64,000 nucleotides of DNA from positions 992,001 through 1,056,000 of the forward strand of contig JBBMOL010000038.1 in the NCBI GenBank assembly GCA_037954665.1. Reading direction: 5' to 3'. Position numbers and translations under genes: made by a program. Of the stretch, positions 45,244 to 57,835 are shown in pieces (the first letter of the stretch is position 1; every line of letters begins with the position of its first letter). The notes below the pieces were generated by a model, which worked only from the letters and a program-made list of their open reading frames with translations, did not search any database and was not told where the DNA came from. This stretch comes from Laguncularia racemosa (taxonomy: Eukaryota > Streptophyta > Magnoliopsida > Myrtales > Combretaceae).

Positions 45244-46276
45244 GACTTAACACCCTTAATAAACTCTTATTAGTAGCCTCTCCCTGACCATTGCCTTTTG
45301 AGTAGTAAAGCATGGACTTAACATGATTTATACCATAAGAAACCATCAATTGTCATACATGAGTATTGATGAAAGGAATACCATTGTCAAACAAGATGCA
45401 CTTCAGAATGTCGAATCTACATATAATGTTCTCCTTCATGAAATTTGCAATTGCTAGTCCTGTAGCCTTTTTCAAGGGGATGGCTTCCACTCATTTCGTG
45501 AAACATTCAGTTTCTGCCAAAATCTAAATACACCCTTTTGACGGTGGATGAATTGAGCCAATCAAGTCAAATGCCCATGTATGGAAGGGCCATGGCGTCG
45601 TTATGCTACGGAGTGTAACTACAGGAGCATGAATGGCGTTGCCATGCTGTTGACAGACGCAGCATCTTTTAACAAAATTGAAAGTGTCAGCTTCCATAGT
45701 TAGCCAATAATAACCCATATCGAGTAAGTGGTAATACAATTTTCTTCCTCCTTGATGCTCTCCACATTCTCTGGCATGCACTTCAATCAATATTGCTTCT
45801 GTTTCAGGAGATGCAATGCATCTAAGAGGCTTTCCCATGAATGAGACCTCGTATAGTTCATCCTTATGCATAAGATATTTTCTTGCCTTTGTTTTTACAA
45901 CCCTTGCATCCGTACTATCGGTGGGGAGTGTATTGTTCTTCAAGTAATCAATGTACGGACGCCACCAATCACCTATGTTAGCCACAAAGTTACATTCCTT
46001 ATCATCAGGTAACTCAGAGCACTTGGGACAATTTGCTTGTACTTGAAATGCATCTTTGGACATTGATGGCCAATAATATCCCACGTGTTAAATGCGATGG
46101 TACAAAGGTAGCCCCTCATCTCCACACCAAATCTTGTGGTATTTGTCCAATTTCAAGCGAGCTTCTTTTATCCTAACACAACGGGACAAAACACCCTCTA
46201 GTCCCTTGTAATATAGTGCTCCGTTGACTTTAATGAAGTTCTTCAGTGTTGAAATAGAAGCTACACCCAGGTGCAC
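45244..46276 (-). pseudogene. Outer element: integrase core and zinc regions
   Basis: Minus-strand remnants of the integrase. The region encodes two MGYYWP-type zinc-binding modules: one ending in NCPKC near 46025 and one ending in CCVCQQHG near 45650, separated by a DWWRPYIDYL linker. The core (WAFDLIGSI, then a decayed second aspartate region near 45380) follows and continues at 25709. Stops at 46085-46087, near 45530 and others. Confidence 0.8.
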
Positions 46277-46289
46277 TAGCTACTTCTTT

Positions 46290-46999
46290 AGAGATATACG
46301 CCAATCATCATGTGCTTCTTCATTCTCATCAACAAGATCCAATGCAGTACATGACATAGATTTCTTAAGTACTTGAATATCCAAAGCATTACTTGCATCT
46401 CAGATTAGGACTTTTGAAGCTAATGTGGCTAGAGCATCTGCATATCTTTTGATAGATTAAGTTGTATGCTCATAACATACTGACTAGAATTTTGCTACCA
46501 GAGCCTGCACCGCAACCCTATAGAGTGCTAGTGCAGGTTCTTTGAGTCTAAACTCACCATTGGCTTGCTTAATGATCAAATTAAAGTCACCTCAAATGCA
46601 TAGTTGATTTGCTCCCACCTCTTAGGTGGATATCAATCCTAGCAACAAAGCTTCGTACTAAGGTTCATTATTGGTGCAATAAAAATCAAGTTTAAATGCC
46701 AATGGTATTTCCTGACTATTGGGTGAGGTTAACACAATTCCTAGTCCCCATCCCTTACTTCCTGCAGAGTCGTCAAACTAAAGTGACCAATCCCCTTCCA
46801 GTTCAATCATAAGGGAGTCTTCATGAAACTCTATTAGGATAGTATCCACAATGAGGCTTCTACGCACATCCAGGAAGTATGCTAACAAATTAGCTAGAGC
46901 TTGTGATTTGATGGCCTTAAGGGAGTAAACTGTTATGTCAAACTCTCCAAGAAAGAGTAACCACTTAGCAACTCGACCTAACAAGGCTGGTCGAGACAA
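46290..46999 (-). pseudogene. Outer element: RNase H regions
   Basis: 46778-46999 carries the gypsy RNase H end (KWLLFLGEFDITVYS, then LANLLAYFL). 46350-46790 carries a second, plant/archaeal-type RNase H with FDDSAG, YEALLLGL and ADALATLAS motifs, interrupted by stops. The dual RNase H supports the Tat lineage. Confidence 0.7.
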
Positions 47000-47277
47000 T
47001 AAATACTTGATGGGATTCGAATGTGTGATAAGATTGACCTTATGCGCTAAGAAATAGTGTCGTGATTTTTGCGAGGCAAATACCAGTGCGAGACAATGTT
47101 TTTCGCAAGTTGAGTAGTTGACCTCACTCCCTTAAAGGGTTTGACTCATGTAGTAAATTGACCTTTCTTGCTCATCTATTTCTTGTGCAAGTAAAGCTGC
47201 AATCGATTTGTCAATAAAGGTAAGATACAAGATCAATGATAATCTATTCACCAACATTGTCATAGTCTGAGGGGAAG

Positions 47278-48114
47278 TTAGGATTTTTTAATCTTTTCAA
47301 CTACTCTCTCATGTATTTCCTTCCACTCAAATGGGACCCCTTTCTTCATAAGTTGATGCAAAGGATATGAAATCTCTACCAATACTAGCATGAATCTCCT
47401 GATGTAGGAAACTTTTCCCATGAAAATTTTCAACTCCTTTAAGGTAATAGGGGATGGCATAAATAGCATAGCTTGGATTTTTGCCGGATCCACATCAATT
47501 CCCTTCTTATGGACTATAAATCCCAAAAACTTCCCTGAAGCTGCATCGAATACATACTTTAGAGGGTTCATTCAGAGCTTATACAGTTAACATTGCTCAA
47601 AAAACTTTTCCAGGTGAACCAAATGATCAGGTGCTCTACTTGACTTTGTAACTATATCATCGACACAGTCTTCCATAAAGTCATGCATCATATCATGAAA
47701 TATGGCAGTCATAGCTCTCCGATAGGTTGCCCTTGCATTTTTCAATCCAAAAGGCATGATGGTGTAATAAAAATTTCCCATTGGCATTCTAAATGCAGTA
47801 TGCTCAACATCTTTGATAGCCATCTTGATTTGATTAAAGCCACTAAAACCATTCATGAATGAAAATAATTCATATCTTGTCGTTACGTCAACTAATGTGT
47901 CTATGTTCGATAAAAGAAAGTCATCCTTTAGGTAAGCCTTGTTTAAATCATGAAAATTGACATAGACACATATTTGGCCATTCTTCTTCTTCCCCGATAC
48001 GACATTAGCTAATCGCTTAGGATGTTCAATTAGCTTGATAAAATTTGTATAAAGTAACTTTTCAATCTCATGCTTGATTTGAATTTCGACCTCAAGATGG
48101 AAAATCCTCTGCAT
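47278..48114 (-). pseudogene. Outer element: reverse transcriptase
   Basis: 48114-47587 holds the palm with FMNGFSGFNQIKM, MPFGLKNARATYRRAM and a catalytic motif CVDD in place of YVDD. 47571-47278 holds the thumb (FLGFIVHKKGIDVD). A stop or frameshift lies at 47572-47590. Inactive. Confidence 0.85.
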
Positions 48115-48399
48115 TTTGCTTCACAAGCACAACTCTTAGGGCGACATTTAACCTATGTACCACTAAACTAGGATCAAGCCCTGGCATTTCTTCGTAAGTC
48201 TATGTAAACACATCTCGATATTCCCTTAATAACTCTATAAGGAGAGCCTTTATCTCATGTGACAAGCCCTTATTGATGAAGGTTGGCTGTGGCGACTCTC
48301 CAAATTGTGTTAGATCCAATTCTTCTATCTCCTCGACTTGAGCTTTTATTTGATCCTGTAATTGATGCAAGGCAGGCTGGACATCTTGGAGTCGTATAG

Positions 48400-49509
48400 G
48401 ATCTAATGAGCATAATCACTCCTCATCAAATCCCTATGACTGTCATAAGTGGTATACTGTTCGCCTGTCATCCCTAACATAACTTTTAATTTCAGTTGGA
48501 TTCTTGTTTTTCTTTCTTCCTCCATGACTTCCAAGCATTTCCCTCTTCTTTTAATGGCCCTCCTGAGCCTCGTTCCACTTAGGTAGTGGAACACCTTAGG
48601 GCTTGCAATGGCTGTCTCTCCTTCTTCAGCAAACTCATCAAAAAAGGTTAACTCTATAAAATACGATTCATCATTCTTGAAGGGATTCTTAGTAGCGGAG
48701 ATAAATACATCTTTTCTTTTCCAATGGCCCTTGATACATTAATGTAATGTTGAAGGAATCAGATTGTGATCATGTAGCTACTTTCTTCCTACCAATAAGT
48801 GGTGGGATGCAGGCGTGTCGATTACATGAAAAGTTACAGAATCATGTATAAGGCCAACGTTGAGGTCTACATTAACTCATCCTAATGTCTTTATAGGAGA
48901 ATGACTAAAGCCATTTACCAAAATGGGTTGTCTCACAAGCTTTCAAATATCAATCCCAGCGACTTTGAAGGTGGACATTAGCATGATGTTCAAAGAAGAA
49001 CCAACATCAATAAATATCCTCTTCACTGAATAGCCATTAAGTGTTCCTTCAACATACAAAAGATGGTTATGATGTGAACCTTTGATACACATATCGGCTT
49101 TAGTGAATAAGATTGCATTTTCATGGGCATAAACCATTCCTTTCATAGGCTACGCCGCATTACATTCTGCATATTAATCTTTTGAGATTTGTATGAGTGC
49201 AGTTGCTGCTACAAATCTTGCCTTCTCATCAAATCCGAGAAGGTTAAAGAAATTTCTAAAACTCGATGTCTTCATGAGTGCTTCAATGGCATAAGGGCAC
49301 TCATCCTCCTCAACTTGAGCTTGCTTTCCCCTTTTCTTGTTTACCTCAGCAGGTGGTTCCTCATTTACTTCAATAGTAGTGGGGTCATGAGTGATGGCAT
49401 TCATCGCTCCCCATTGATTGTTATGAGTTAGAAGAGGGTTGTTATGAATATTTTTATCTTCAATAATGAGCTCTTCAATGCATACTCTCTCATTAAATAT
49501 TTTCTTCAA
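48400..49509 (-). pseudogene. Outer element: protease region and gag-pro linker
   Basis: At 48943-49146 the active-site remnant reads FIDVGSSLNIM (DVGS in place of D-T/N-GS), followed by a Thr/Lys-rich segment. 49174-49509 is an acidic linker. Several stops occur. Confidence 0.6.
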
Positions 49510-49584
49510 AGTAAAAGAATCTTTGGTAAAATGCCTACGATTCTATGAAATCTGCAAAATTTCGGGTCATTCCTTTCCTTAGGA

Positions 49585-49650
49585 GGAGGAAGGCGCTCAA
49601 CCCTTGGGAGCCTAAGGAGTAGGAAGGCGCTCAACCCTCAGGAGCCTAAT
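49585..49650. repeat. 34-bp tandem duplication
   Basis: AAGGCGCTCAACCCT followed by (T/C)(T/A)GGAGCCTAA occurs twice in direct succession, separated by GGAGTAGG. It is a small local duplication inside the decayed gag of the outer element. Confidence 0.75.
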
Positions 49651-49878
49651 ATTTCCATCTTGCAGCCATATATCAAGCATTGCATGCACCTTACCCATCT
49701 GGCGAGGGTACATTGAACTTTCAAGCTTAGACTTCTCCACTCTAGGTTTCTTTCTTGCCTTAGGCTCCTCCCCATAAATGGAATTCATAAACGGGCCTCA
49801 TTTGTTGAACCTTATATGTTTACCCCTTTGCTTCGCAACCGGGTTGTTGGTTCATCACACATTTTCGACTAAAGCCGC

Positions 49879-49904
49879 AAAAAAAAAAAAAAAAAAAAAA
49901 AAAA
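49879..49904. repeat. A-homopolymer of 26 nt
   Basis: An uninterrupted run of 26 A within outer gag. There are no flanking target duplications or SINE-like boxes, so slippage is the simplest explanation. Confidence 0.8.
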
Positions 49905-50138
49905 CAATGATAGGTTCTCTAAGTGAACAACATACTCAGTAAACATCCCCTATATGCAAATCTTTACCCATTCTCTTTCATCACAAATATCTTAGATATC
50001 GAGGGAGCGCTCTCTAAACCTCTCAATATAGTCCATAAGGTCTTCTCTCGAATTTTGGCAAATTTTCCCCATGTCAGTAAGGGTAACCCTTTCTTCAGTT
50101 GAGAAAAATTTTTCAAGAAACATCTTACACATGCTCCC

Positions 50139-50567
50139 CTACGAATCTACCGACCCTGGAGGAAGATTGACATACCATGTGTATGCCTTCTCAATGAGAG
50201 ACTTGGAGAATTCCTTAAGTTTCAAGTCATCATCCAGCCCATAGACTTCCAATGTCTCAATAAACTTCAGTAAATGCTCCTTAGTGCTTCCCTTCTTGCC
50301 CTTAAAGAGCATAAACTTAGGGCTTACATAATCCTTTGGGTAAAGCTTTACAGCAATGACAGATTTCACTTGTATTTCTCTTATGTATGCATCTAAATCC
50401 TCCTTTGTAACAAATGAACCTCTCAGAGCAGAGGCTCTAAGATCTACTGGTGTGATAAGGACAAGGTTAGGGTGATTTAAGTGTTCAGCAATAGTAACAT
50501 GTAGGGTACTGTGTGAAGATGAAAGGCCCTTAATTTGAATCCCTACTTCTTTCCCTATAGTAACCAA
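50139..50567 (-). pseudogene. Outer element: gag N-terminal part
   Basis: 142-codon open stretch including an IRE..VKSVIAVKLYPKDYVSPKF segment, HLLKFIETLEVYG, and a YTWYVNLPPGS motif like the WY-LP motif of Tat gag capsid. The rest of gag to about 49550 has stops. There is no intact start. Confidence 0.65.
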
Positions 50568-50643
50568 GCACCGGTTTAAGAACCTGCACCTCTACAACCT
50601 AGAGAAAATTCGGCAAAGTAACCACCATTTTTTTCCAAAAGAA

Positions 50644-50664
50644 GTCCCCTTGTAGTGAGGACAC
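50644..50664 (-). other. Possible eroded primer-binding site of the outer element
   Basis: The plus strand reads GTCCCCTTGTAGTGAGGACAC, about three-quarters identical to the complement of a tRNA-Arg-type primer site like the one at 43160. It lies where the site should be, just before gag in sense. The adjoining LTR could not be delimited. Confidence 0.35.
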
Positions 50665-53630
50665 ATAAAGTATTAGTATTTGGTTGTAAATCCCGTCCAT
50701 CGAATAATGATGGCAATCAATGGTTCCTAGCAGAGGATGCCTAATATGAGCCTTGTATAGGTTTAGGCCTACCAAAGGCCTTTAGTGTGTATGTGTGTAT
50801 GAATCTTATTTAAGAAAGGTTGGATCAAGTAGGCCTATCCAACGGGCCCTACTCCGAGCCCACTACGCTAAATCTCCCTTGATCGTCCCATGACATGAAC
50901 TTTACACTTTGGGCCCTATCAACTCGGCCCAAAGAGCCAAATCCATTAAAATAATAGGGCATAAGCCAATAAATTATATTTAATACCCTTACAAAGAGGT
51001 ACTATTTTTAAAAGGTTAAACTAAAAAATATTCAATTAAAAAGAAAAAAAAAAGTTTTGAAGTGGTATTATTTAGAAAAGGGAATGCTTGTTTCCAAAGG
51101 GTACTATTTTTAAAAATGTTATAAAACAACTAATGAGGTACTGTCTTTGAAAAGGATAAATTGAAAAGGTAGAATAATTAAAAAGGCTTGTGAAACAATA
51201 ATGAAGCAAAAATCATTAAATATAAAGTTAATAAAGTTCAAACATATATAAAATGGCAATACAATTGGATTTTATGTGAAAAATCCAATGTGACCAGCCT
51301 CTTTTCTCAACCCCAAAAACTTACAATTTGAATTAAAACATATCAGAAAAACAACATGAATTAGCTTTATATCAAAATTGATAAAATGAAAAAATAAATC
51401 AATATATATAATATACAGAGAAAAGTTTCTAATATATTATTCTAAAAATTGTGATTAATTATCTCCAATAATGTTTGCCTATAAATAAGGGTTGCACATA
51501 TGTATCACTAATCAGGGATCTAAGGATGTTATGTATAAAAAAAAAAAATTGTAAAAAGGATATTATATAAGAATTGCAATATAAAATTATAATAAAAGGA
51601 ATGGTCATGTACACTTAGTAATAGTAAAGGAGTAATGAAAATCCATAATCCATAAAAATAGGAAAAGCATATTATATTTACATAATAAAACTAAGACATG
51701 CTAAAAAAAAAGAAAACATTACATCGTTCTTCAATAAAGATGCAAGAGGGCAAGTACCTATGTGGACCATTACAAATCATACCTTAATAAATAATATTTA
51801 ATTGTAATAATGAATCATATAAAAAGATCCAACGTAACATATTATGTAATTTTTTAATCGCATAGACTCTTTTAGTTCTATAATCAAGCTATATAACTTT
51901 ATCTCTTAATAGATTACAAGAGAATATAAAAAAGTAGTAAAAATATATACAAATAGTTATATTCATTACTTAAAGTACTCACTTAGGAAATCTTAGATAA
52001 TATATATATAGTTGAATGGAAATGTTGATTAAGATTGTCAAAAGACAGATAGTCAATAAATATGTTATTGAATATTATTGACTAAAATTTTAATATTCCT
52101 ATATATAATCGAACTGTACATATATTTCCTCTTTTTTTTCTCTCTTTTTTCTTTTATATTTTTAGGGAACCAATCAAACCATAAATCTCCCAACCTACAT
52201 AAGTAGTAGTACAACTGTTATAATGATTTATCTTCTTTGAATTTTCAAGGTTTTATCTTTTTTTTTCTTTGTTTATCCAGTAGACATGCTTATTTCTCTC
52301 TCAAAAAACTACTTAATATTACGATGCATATAATAATTTTTAGAATGCATGTTTTGACTAATTTATTTTTTCTTTTCATTAGATGTAAATAAAGTGTGAT
52401 GAAAAGTTTTTTTTTCTTTCACTTAAAATCGTCAAACAACAAACTACTACTTGTCTTTACAAGTTTTCATTGAATGTAGAGATTAGTGTAATCACAAGTA
52501 TTTGCTTTGGCTTTAATTTAAAACCATAAGAAAACAAAAGATTTAGAAAATCTAGAAAAGACTCTAAATAGATCCAATACTCAAAAAAAAAAAACTTTTT
52601 TTTGTAGTAAAGAACTCCCTCTACAAAATTTATATGAAACAAAATGTATAAACCTAAAAGCATCCATGGATGAAAATATTATGGTCAACATTCGTATTAG
52701 TAAATGTATTGATAATTTATGCAAATAAAATTTGTTACATAAGATCACATAATTGTTATTAGCACTTAGCAGAATCTGAACGGCAAATACAATTACAAAA
52801 CTTAATAAGCATATCATGAAAAGACCTTTAATTGCTAAGACTAAATTGGGAAGAGTCAAAAAGGTAAATTTTCAAACAAATCTACATATTTAATATAAAA
52901 GCACTAAGAAAGGAGGAAGAAAATTGATATTCAAGAAAGAATGAAAAGTAAAAAAAAAAGGAGGCGGGGGGGGGGGGGGATTTGGTTGCGGGGAAGAAGC
53001 AGGCGAATTTATAACAATTACTTTATAAAATCACTAGTGATTGAGAGAATACCAAAGCACTCAATCGGTTTATATGAAACAACATGATGGAAAGAAATAA
53101 GGATGAGAAGTGAAAGACCATGTAACAATATATAAAATGAGCAATGAGTGGTGACTCTAGAGAAAAGGTTAAAAAAAAAAATACTAAGTGGTGACTAGAG
53201 AAAAGGTATAGAAAAAAAAAATTATACTTAAAAGGTGTAATAAAAATAACATACCAAAGAGATATGATAAATCTTTTTTTTTAATTATACATTATAATAA
53301 ATTACTATATATTAATTGAAATACCGTGGTATCAAGAGTATAACCAATATGCTAATAAATAAGAAAGTATGAAAATGTAATGATTATGTAGAAATTTATC
53401 TGACAACCAAAATATATATAATATTTAAGATAACTATTAAAGAGAGTAAATAATAATTTTAGGAAATTATACCAAGTAAAGAAAGCTTCCCTAACACAGA
53501 AAGAGAAGCATATTAATAAAGAGTATCTGTAGAATATAATAAAGGAAGCAATGTCAGCAAACGAATCTCACAAGATATAAAATACGAAACCAAATCTTTA
53601 AAAAGGAAAGTAAATGTAAGTGACTCCATA
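50665..53630. other. AT-rich region with no recognised gene
   Basis: May contain the 5' LTR of the outer element at its left end. Otherwise AT-rich with A/T tracts and a G-run of about 14 (52966-52979). No domain-like frame was seen on either strand. Confidence 0.4.
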
Positions 53631-53634
53631 AGAT

Positions 53635-53775
53635 AACTAAACCCTAATGCCATCTTAAGCACTATAAATAAGATTTTAAAGCCTCACTCGCACCGGTAAA
53701 AAATCACCTTATGCGATAGAAGAGAGGAGGAAACTCTGAAGACAATCTGCACAAGTAAGTTTCTAAACCCTAAGT
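53635..53775 (+). promoter_or_regulatory. Orphan promoter/leader-like segment
   Basis: In order on the plus strand: AAACCCTAA (telo-box, about 53639), CTATAAATA (about 53661), a pyrimidine/purine-mixed leader, then AAGTAAGT resembling a splice donor (about 53753) and a second AAACCCTAA at about 53765. This layout is typical of plant ribosomal-protein-type genes, but no matching coding exon follows. Confidence 0.3.
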
Positions 53776-56743
53776 TTTTCAATTTTTAATGGGAACATAG
53801 AAATAGAGTTATTAATGATAACGTTACAAATTATAAAAACATAGAAAGTAGAACAGCCAAAAAGTTCAATTCATAATTAAAAAACTTAGAAATTGAAACC
53901 TGCTAACAACAGGAGTATAATCATAAGATTTTAGGAATCTTAAATGGCTTTAATTTTGATTTATGAACAGCACTTCCAAAGATGAATAGCTAAGATTTAA
54001 AATTAGAAAACCTAAATTCAAATCAATTTCTAAACCCTAAAATTCAATTCAGTTTTAGAAAACCCAACGAAGATACTGTCAACAACTTTAAAGTAAAAGA
54101 CTAAACAATGAACTTAATGTGGAATTGATAGCAAATCTGTGTTCTAATTTAATCAAGATCTAAGATTTAGTGAACTTTGAAATTAGAAAAGATGAGTAAA
54201 TAACGAAATAGAACAATAGGTTCTATAGAAACTCTTTAAATTTAATCTTTGATTTGTAACTTTAATTGCGATTGGATTTCAGAAAAAAATGTAGTGAAAG
54301 ATAGTCGACTTTAGAAAAAAAAAAAAACTTGATTAAATTAATTTAAAAAGCCATGGATTGAACTCTAGAATCTAAATTATGAGTTTATAAACATAAAAAA
54401 AAAAATTCAAAATACACCAGAATTCGGTTGACCACATCTGTAAGATGATCAATCATGTTTATGATCAAATTGACGGCATTGCTTATTCGGTCATCGGGGG
54501 TTGGTTCGCAATGTAATTTGGTGGCCTACTTTCCCTGTTTTGACCTAATTTATAAGAGTTGCTAAAATCTTATTCTAAATAACCCTAGAATTTGCTAGAA
54601 GATTTCCTAAACCTTAGAATAATTCAAATAATGAGTGAATTATTGAACTTAATTATAATACTAATTTAATTATTGAATACTTTGGATAGGAATAAAGAGT
54701 GTGTTAAAGGCTAGGAGTAAGAACAGGTAAGTAACTATTCTATTCGCTTGTTGTTTTTCTATGTAGGATTAAAATAATCAATCTAAACCTATCCGTGTTT
54801 GAGAAGGAGCTCTTATAGGATAAGGTCTTAGAAAAGAAGGTGTTACAACCTATTCTCCACATACCACGTCTGTGTTTTATTGCCTTACTTGACTCTAGAA
54901 AGTATTTTCCTTCTTTTAGAAAAAGTTTCCCAAGGAAGTAATAGGAGAGAAAACTCATCTCATTACTTAGGTTGAGTTAAAAGCACTTTTTAGGGATCGA
55001 AGTTAGAGGATGGGAGCAAGTTCAGTGAACCAAAGGTCAAAATATATAGGTATTCTTATAGGGCATGGCTTGGAGTCAAGTTTGTTAAGTGAAATCCTCA
55101 AAATTGGAAGCAAATAGTCATCGGAAGAGACAACTACTATCATAAATGAAAGTTGTTGCATATCCACTTAAGTGAGCTACTTGGGAATGCTAATATGACT
55201 TCCTGGGATTGCAATTATAAGAGTAATAAATAATTGTTGAGTGTTTCTTGTGCTTGATGTCAAGGTTGAAGTATGGATTAGTTGGTCATGAACTTAGTTT
55301 TTGTCCCCTATTGGGGATCAAACATTTAGGATCAAGTGACTAGTAATTTAGGCATTGAAGTCAATACATATAGGCAGATTATCAATATGGTGGAATGGCT
55401 CTAATATGGATTAGAGCAGTTCGAAAGAAACTATAAATGAATCACACTAGTAGAGGACACTATTGTATATATAGGCAATTAATCCAATATAAGACCATTA
55501 TGACTCTTAGATCTATGGATCACTACATCTCTCTTAGGACCTTTAGATCCATATGACTGTTTGGACCTATAGATCCATGTGTCTTGGGGTTTGCAAAATC
55601 CATATGTGATTCTTGGGGTCTATGAGTGCATATATGTGACTCTTGCTATTGCTTTATACTTTTAAGATCAACTCTATGGTTCACATCATTCATACTTTTA
55701 AAACTGACTCAAGAGATAAAATTATCCACACTTTTACTAAACATTCATTTGGGAAGAATACCTATATCATTCTCCATCACTCCGTATAAAATTGCTATTA
55801 CAATATCTAGTTAGATTTTAGACACTAAATATTCCTAATAAATTGCTAAAACATAAAATATTGAATAGTAATTTACATGTCCAACTCATGAATTGTTATT
55901 TAACGGTACATTTATCATCTTGGCTATAAATGCTATGTCCTTGGAAACACCACTTTAATATAAAACTCCCATTCCCATCACTCCACAATAAGGATATAAT
56001 TGATATTTTGACTTTATTCCATTTTAATTCCTTACATCATTCTATATCAACTAAACAATGTAATAAGTATGTAATATTGATGATACTTTTATTCCATTCC
56101 TTCTCTTTCACATAGTGAAGTGAATGGGCTCTTAAGATTACTCCATGGGGCTATAGAAAGACATTTTTAAAATGCCTCTAGGGGTTCAATTCATATTTGT
56201 GGATCAAATAAGTAAAATAAATTGTGTATGCTGTTTGTTGTAGATGGATGTAATTAGTAAATGCAGTTTAGCATGTACAGTGAATGGTTACTTCCTAGGC
56301 TTTGTTCTTACCCTTTTAGGGACATTTTTTAGGTAAACAAAAATTTGAACTTAGAGACTTGAGAAAGGATCGAGTCTTACGTGACCTTCAACAAGGAATA
56401 AGGACAAGCAGCAGGTTGGCTATACTCCTCATGTTTGGGACATGACAATAATGTTATAAATCTTTTCTCACCATACTTATGATAAGTATACATATAGATG
56501 GTTAATACATTAATCATGATAATATTTTTAGTAAATTTATTATTTTTATAGATACAAATGTTGTACTTTAAATCAAAATTTACACGTAACGTGGGATTTA
56601 TCTGAGCTATTATAATTTAGAAGGATTCCGTGTCATGCAATCATATTTTTGGTTCCTCATGCTTACATTTTTACTAGATTTTATTACAAATAAAATAAAC
56701 CAGATCTTAAAGATATTATTTGTTTAATATTTAACTAAACAGC
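53776..56743. other. Gene-free region upstream of the F-box gene
   Basis: AT-rich with only short open frames (72 codons or fewer) lacking family features. The proximal part should contain the F-box promoter, but no TATA box stands out. Confidence 0.45.
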
Positions 56744-57611
56744 ATGAAAAAGACAAGGAATAGTCCGAGATGGGATGAAATGACACCTGATATGTTAGCA
56801 TTAATCTTTACAAGCCTCTCTCTTTACGAGAAGCTAGTGGTAATACCCAGAGTCTGCAAAGCATGGAACCAAGCAGTGCTTTGGCCTTGTTGTTGGCAAC
56901 ACATTGACATTGAAGCATGGAGCAGCGAACGAGAAACTGGCCATATTTATCCCATGCTTATGATGCTGATTGCACGAAGTAATGGGTCCATGAGAACCCT
57001 GAGCTTCGACGGCCGCTTTGGCATCGACGACAAAGACTTCTTTTCTTTCATAGCAGACCAGTAAGCAAAAGATAAAAGTTACACGCTTTCGTCTTTTACC
57101 CCCCAGATTTTCTAACCTTGTTTTTATGATTGAAATTTGAAGTGCTAGGTTCCTTCAAACATTGCGACTGCCATGCTCTGGAATAACTGATGTAATAGTC
57201 GAAAATATTGCTGAAAGGCTATCGAATATCAAATCTTTGGATCTCAGCTACTGCGGGAAGATTGGTGCATGTGCTTTGGAGACTATTGGGAAAAAATGTA
57301 GAAAGCTTAAGTTTTTGAGGAGGAATACATTTGTAAGTAATACTTGCTCGGGCGATGATGAGGCGCACGCAGTTGCTACTACGATGCCCAATCTAATGGG
57401 ACTTGAATTAAGATTCAAAAACATTAGCACAAGTGGTTTTATTGAGATCCTTAAAGGTTGCAAACAGCTCAAAACCATAGATATAACTGGGTGTTGGAAG
57501 GTACAAATTAATCATCGGCTTGTCATGGACCATAATACTCCAATGCATGCTTTAATAATCTCTGATCACCTTGCGGAACGGAGGAAAGAAGAAGATCGGC
57601 TCAATAACTAG
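56744..57611 (+). CDS. F-box/LRR protein, FBW2-like
   Basis: Two exons, 56744-57060 and 57149-57611, joined by an 88-bp intron with GT..AG ends (GTAAGC donor, CTAG acceptor). The product is 259 residues. Residues 9-55 form an F-box (RWDEMTPDMLALIF, VIPRVCKAWNQAV, CCWQHIDIEAW), which docks to the SKP1 adaptor of an SCF ubiquitin ligase. Exon 2 carries leucine-rich repeats (IKSLDLSYCGKIGACALETIGKKC; LKTIDITGCWKV). It most resembles plant FBW2-type proteins, of which Arabidopsis FBW2 acts on AGO1; that role here is inferred only. FBW2 proteins are usually somewhat longer (about 310), so the C-terminus may be short. No stops; it looks expressed. Confidence 0.82.
57061..57148 (+). other. Intron of the F-box gene
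   Basis: 88 bp, T-rich, GTAAGC at the donor and TGCTAG at the acceptor. Splicing keeps the frame (phase 2), completing a Gln codon across the junction. Confidence 0.85.
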
Positions 57612-57835
57612 CTTCAAGCCAGTTTGTTAAATGTATATACTAGAATATTGTTCCTTCCATCAGTTGGATTTTTCTAGTTTGAACTTTTCTACGTCAACTT
57701 ATGTATGATTGAATGTAATGCATAAATGGATTTTTTTTTTTTTTAATGTGTGGATAAGGTAAGACGTAAAACCAAACCAAAGGAACTAGAACAATCCTTT
57801 TCTAAAAGGGTTTTGGTTTGATCTTATTAAGTAGT
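57612..57835. other. 3' flank of the F-box gene
   Basis: T-rich with a T tract at 57731-57744 and the near-signal GCATAAATG at 57720. No canonical AATAAA was seen. Confidence 0.4.

Larger units (their letters stand above)
25210..50664 (-). mobile_element. Outer Tat-type gypsy element, split by a nested insertion
   Basis: Old minus-strand element present as 25210-25714 (end of integrase) and 45239-50664 (integrase back to gag and a possible primer site). The two halves join in the same reading direction once the 19.5-kb insert and one CATAT duplicate are discounted. Domain order, a second (plant/archaeal-type) RNase H and the RT style place it in the Tat lineage. Every domain has stops. LTRs were not identified. 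Confidence 0.8.

Noticed and set aside
49879..49904. SINE or LINE poly-A tail
   Set aside because: No target duplication, A/B boxes or LINE coding around it; simple slippage is enough.
52966..52979. G-quadruplex element
   Set aside because: A single G homopolymer in AT-rich spacer; could be slippage or assembly artefact.
55626..56115. Two short hydrophobic frames
   Set aside because: About 60 codons each, no start context, typical of chance in AT-rich DNA.
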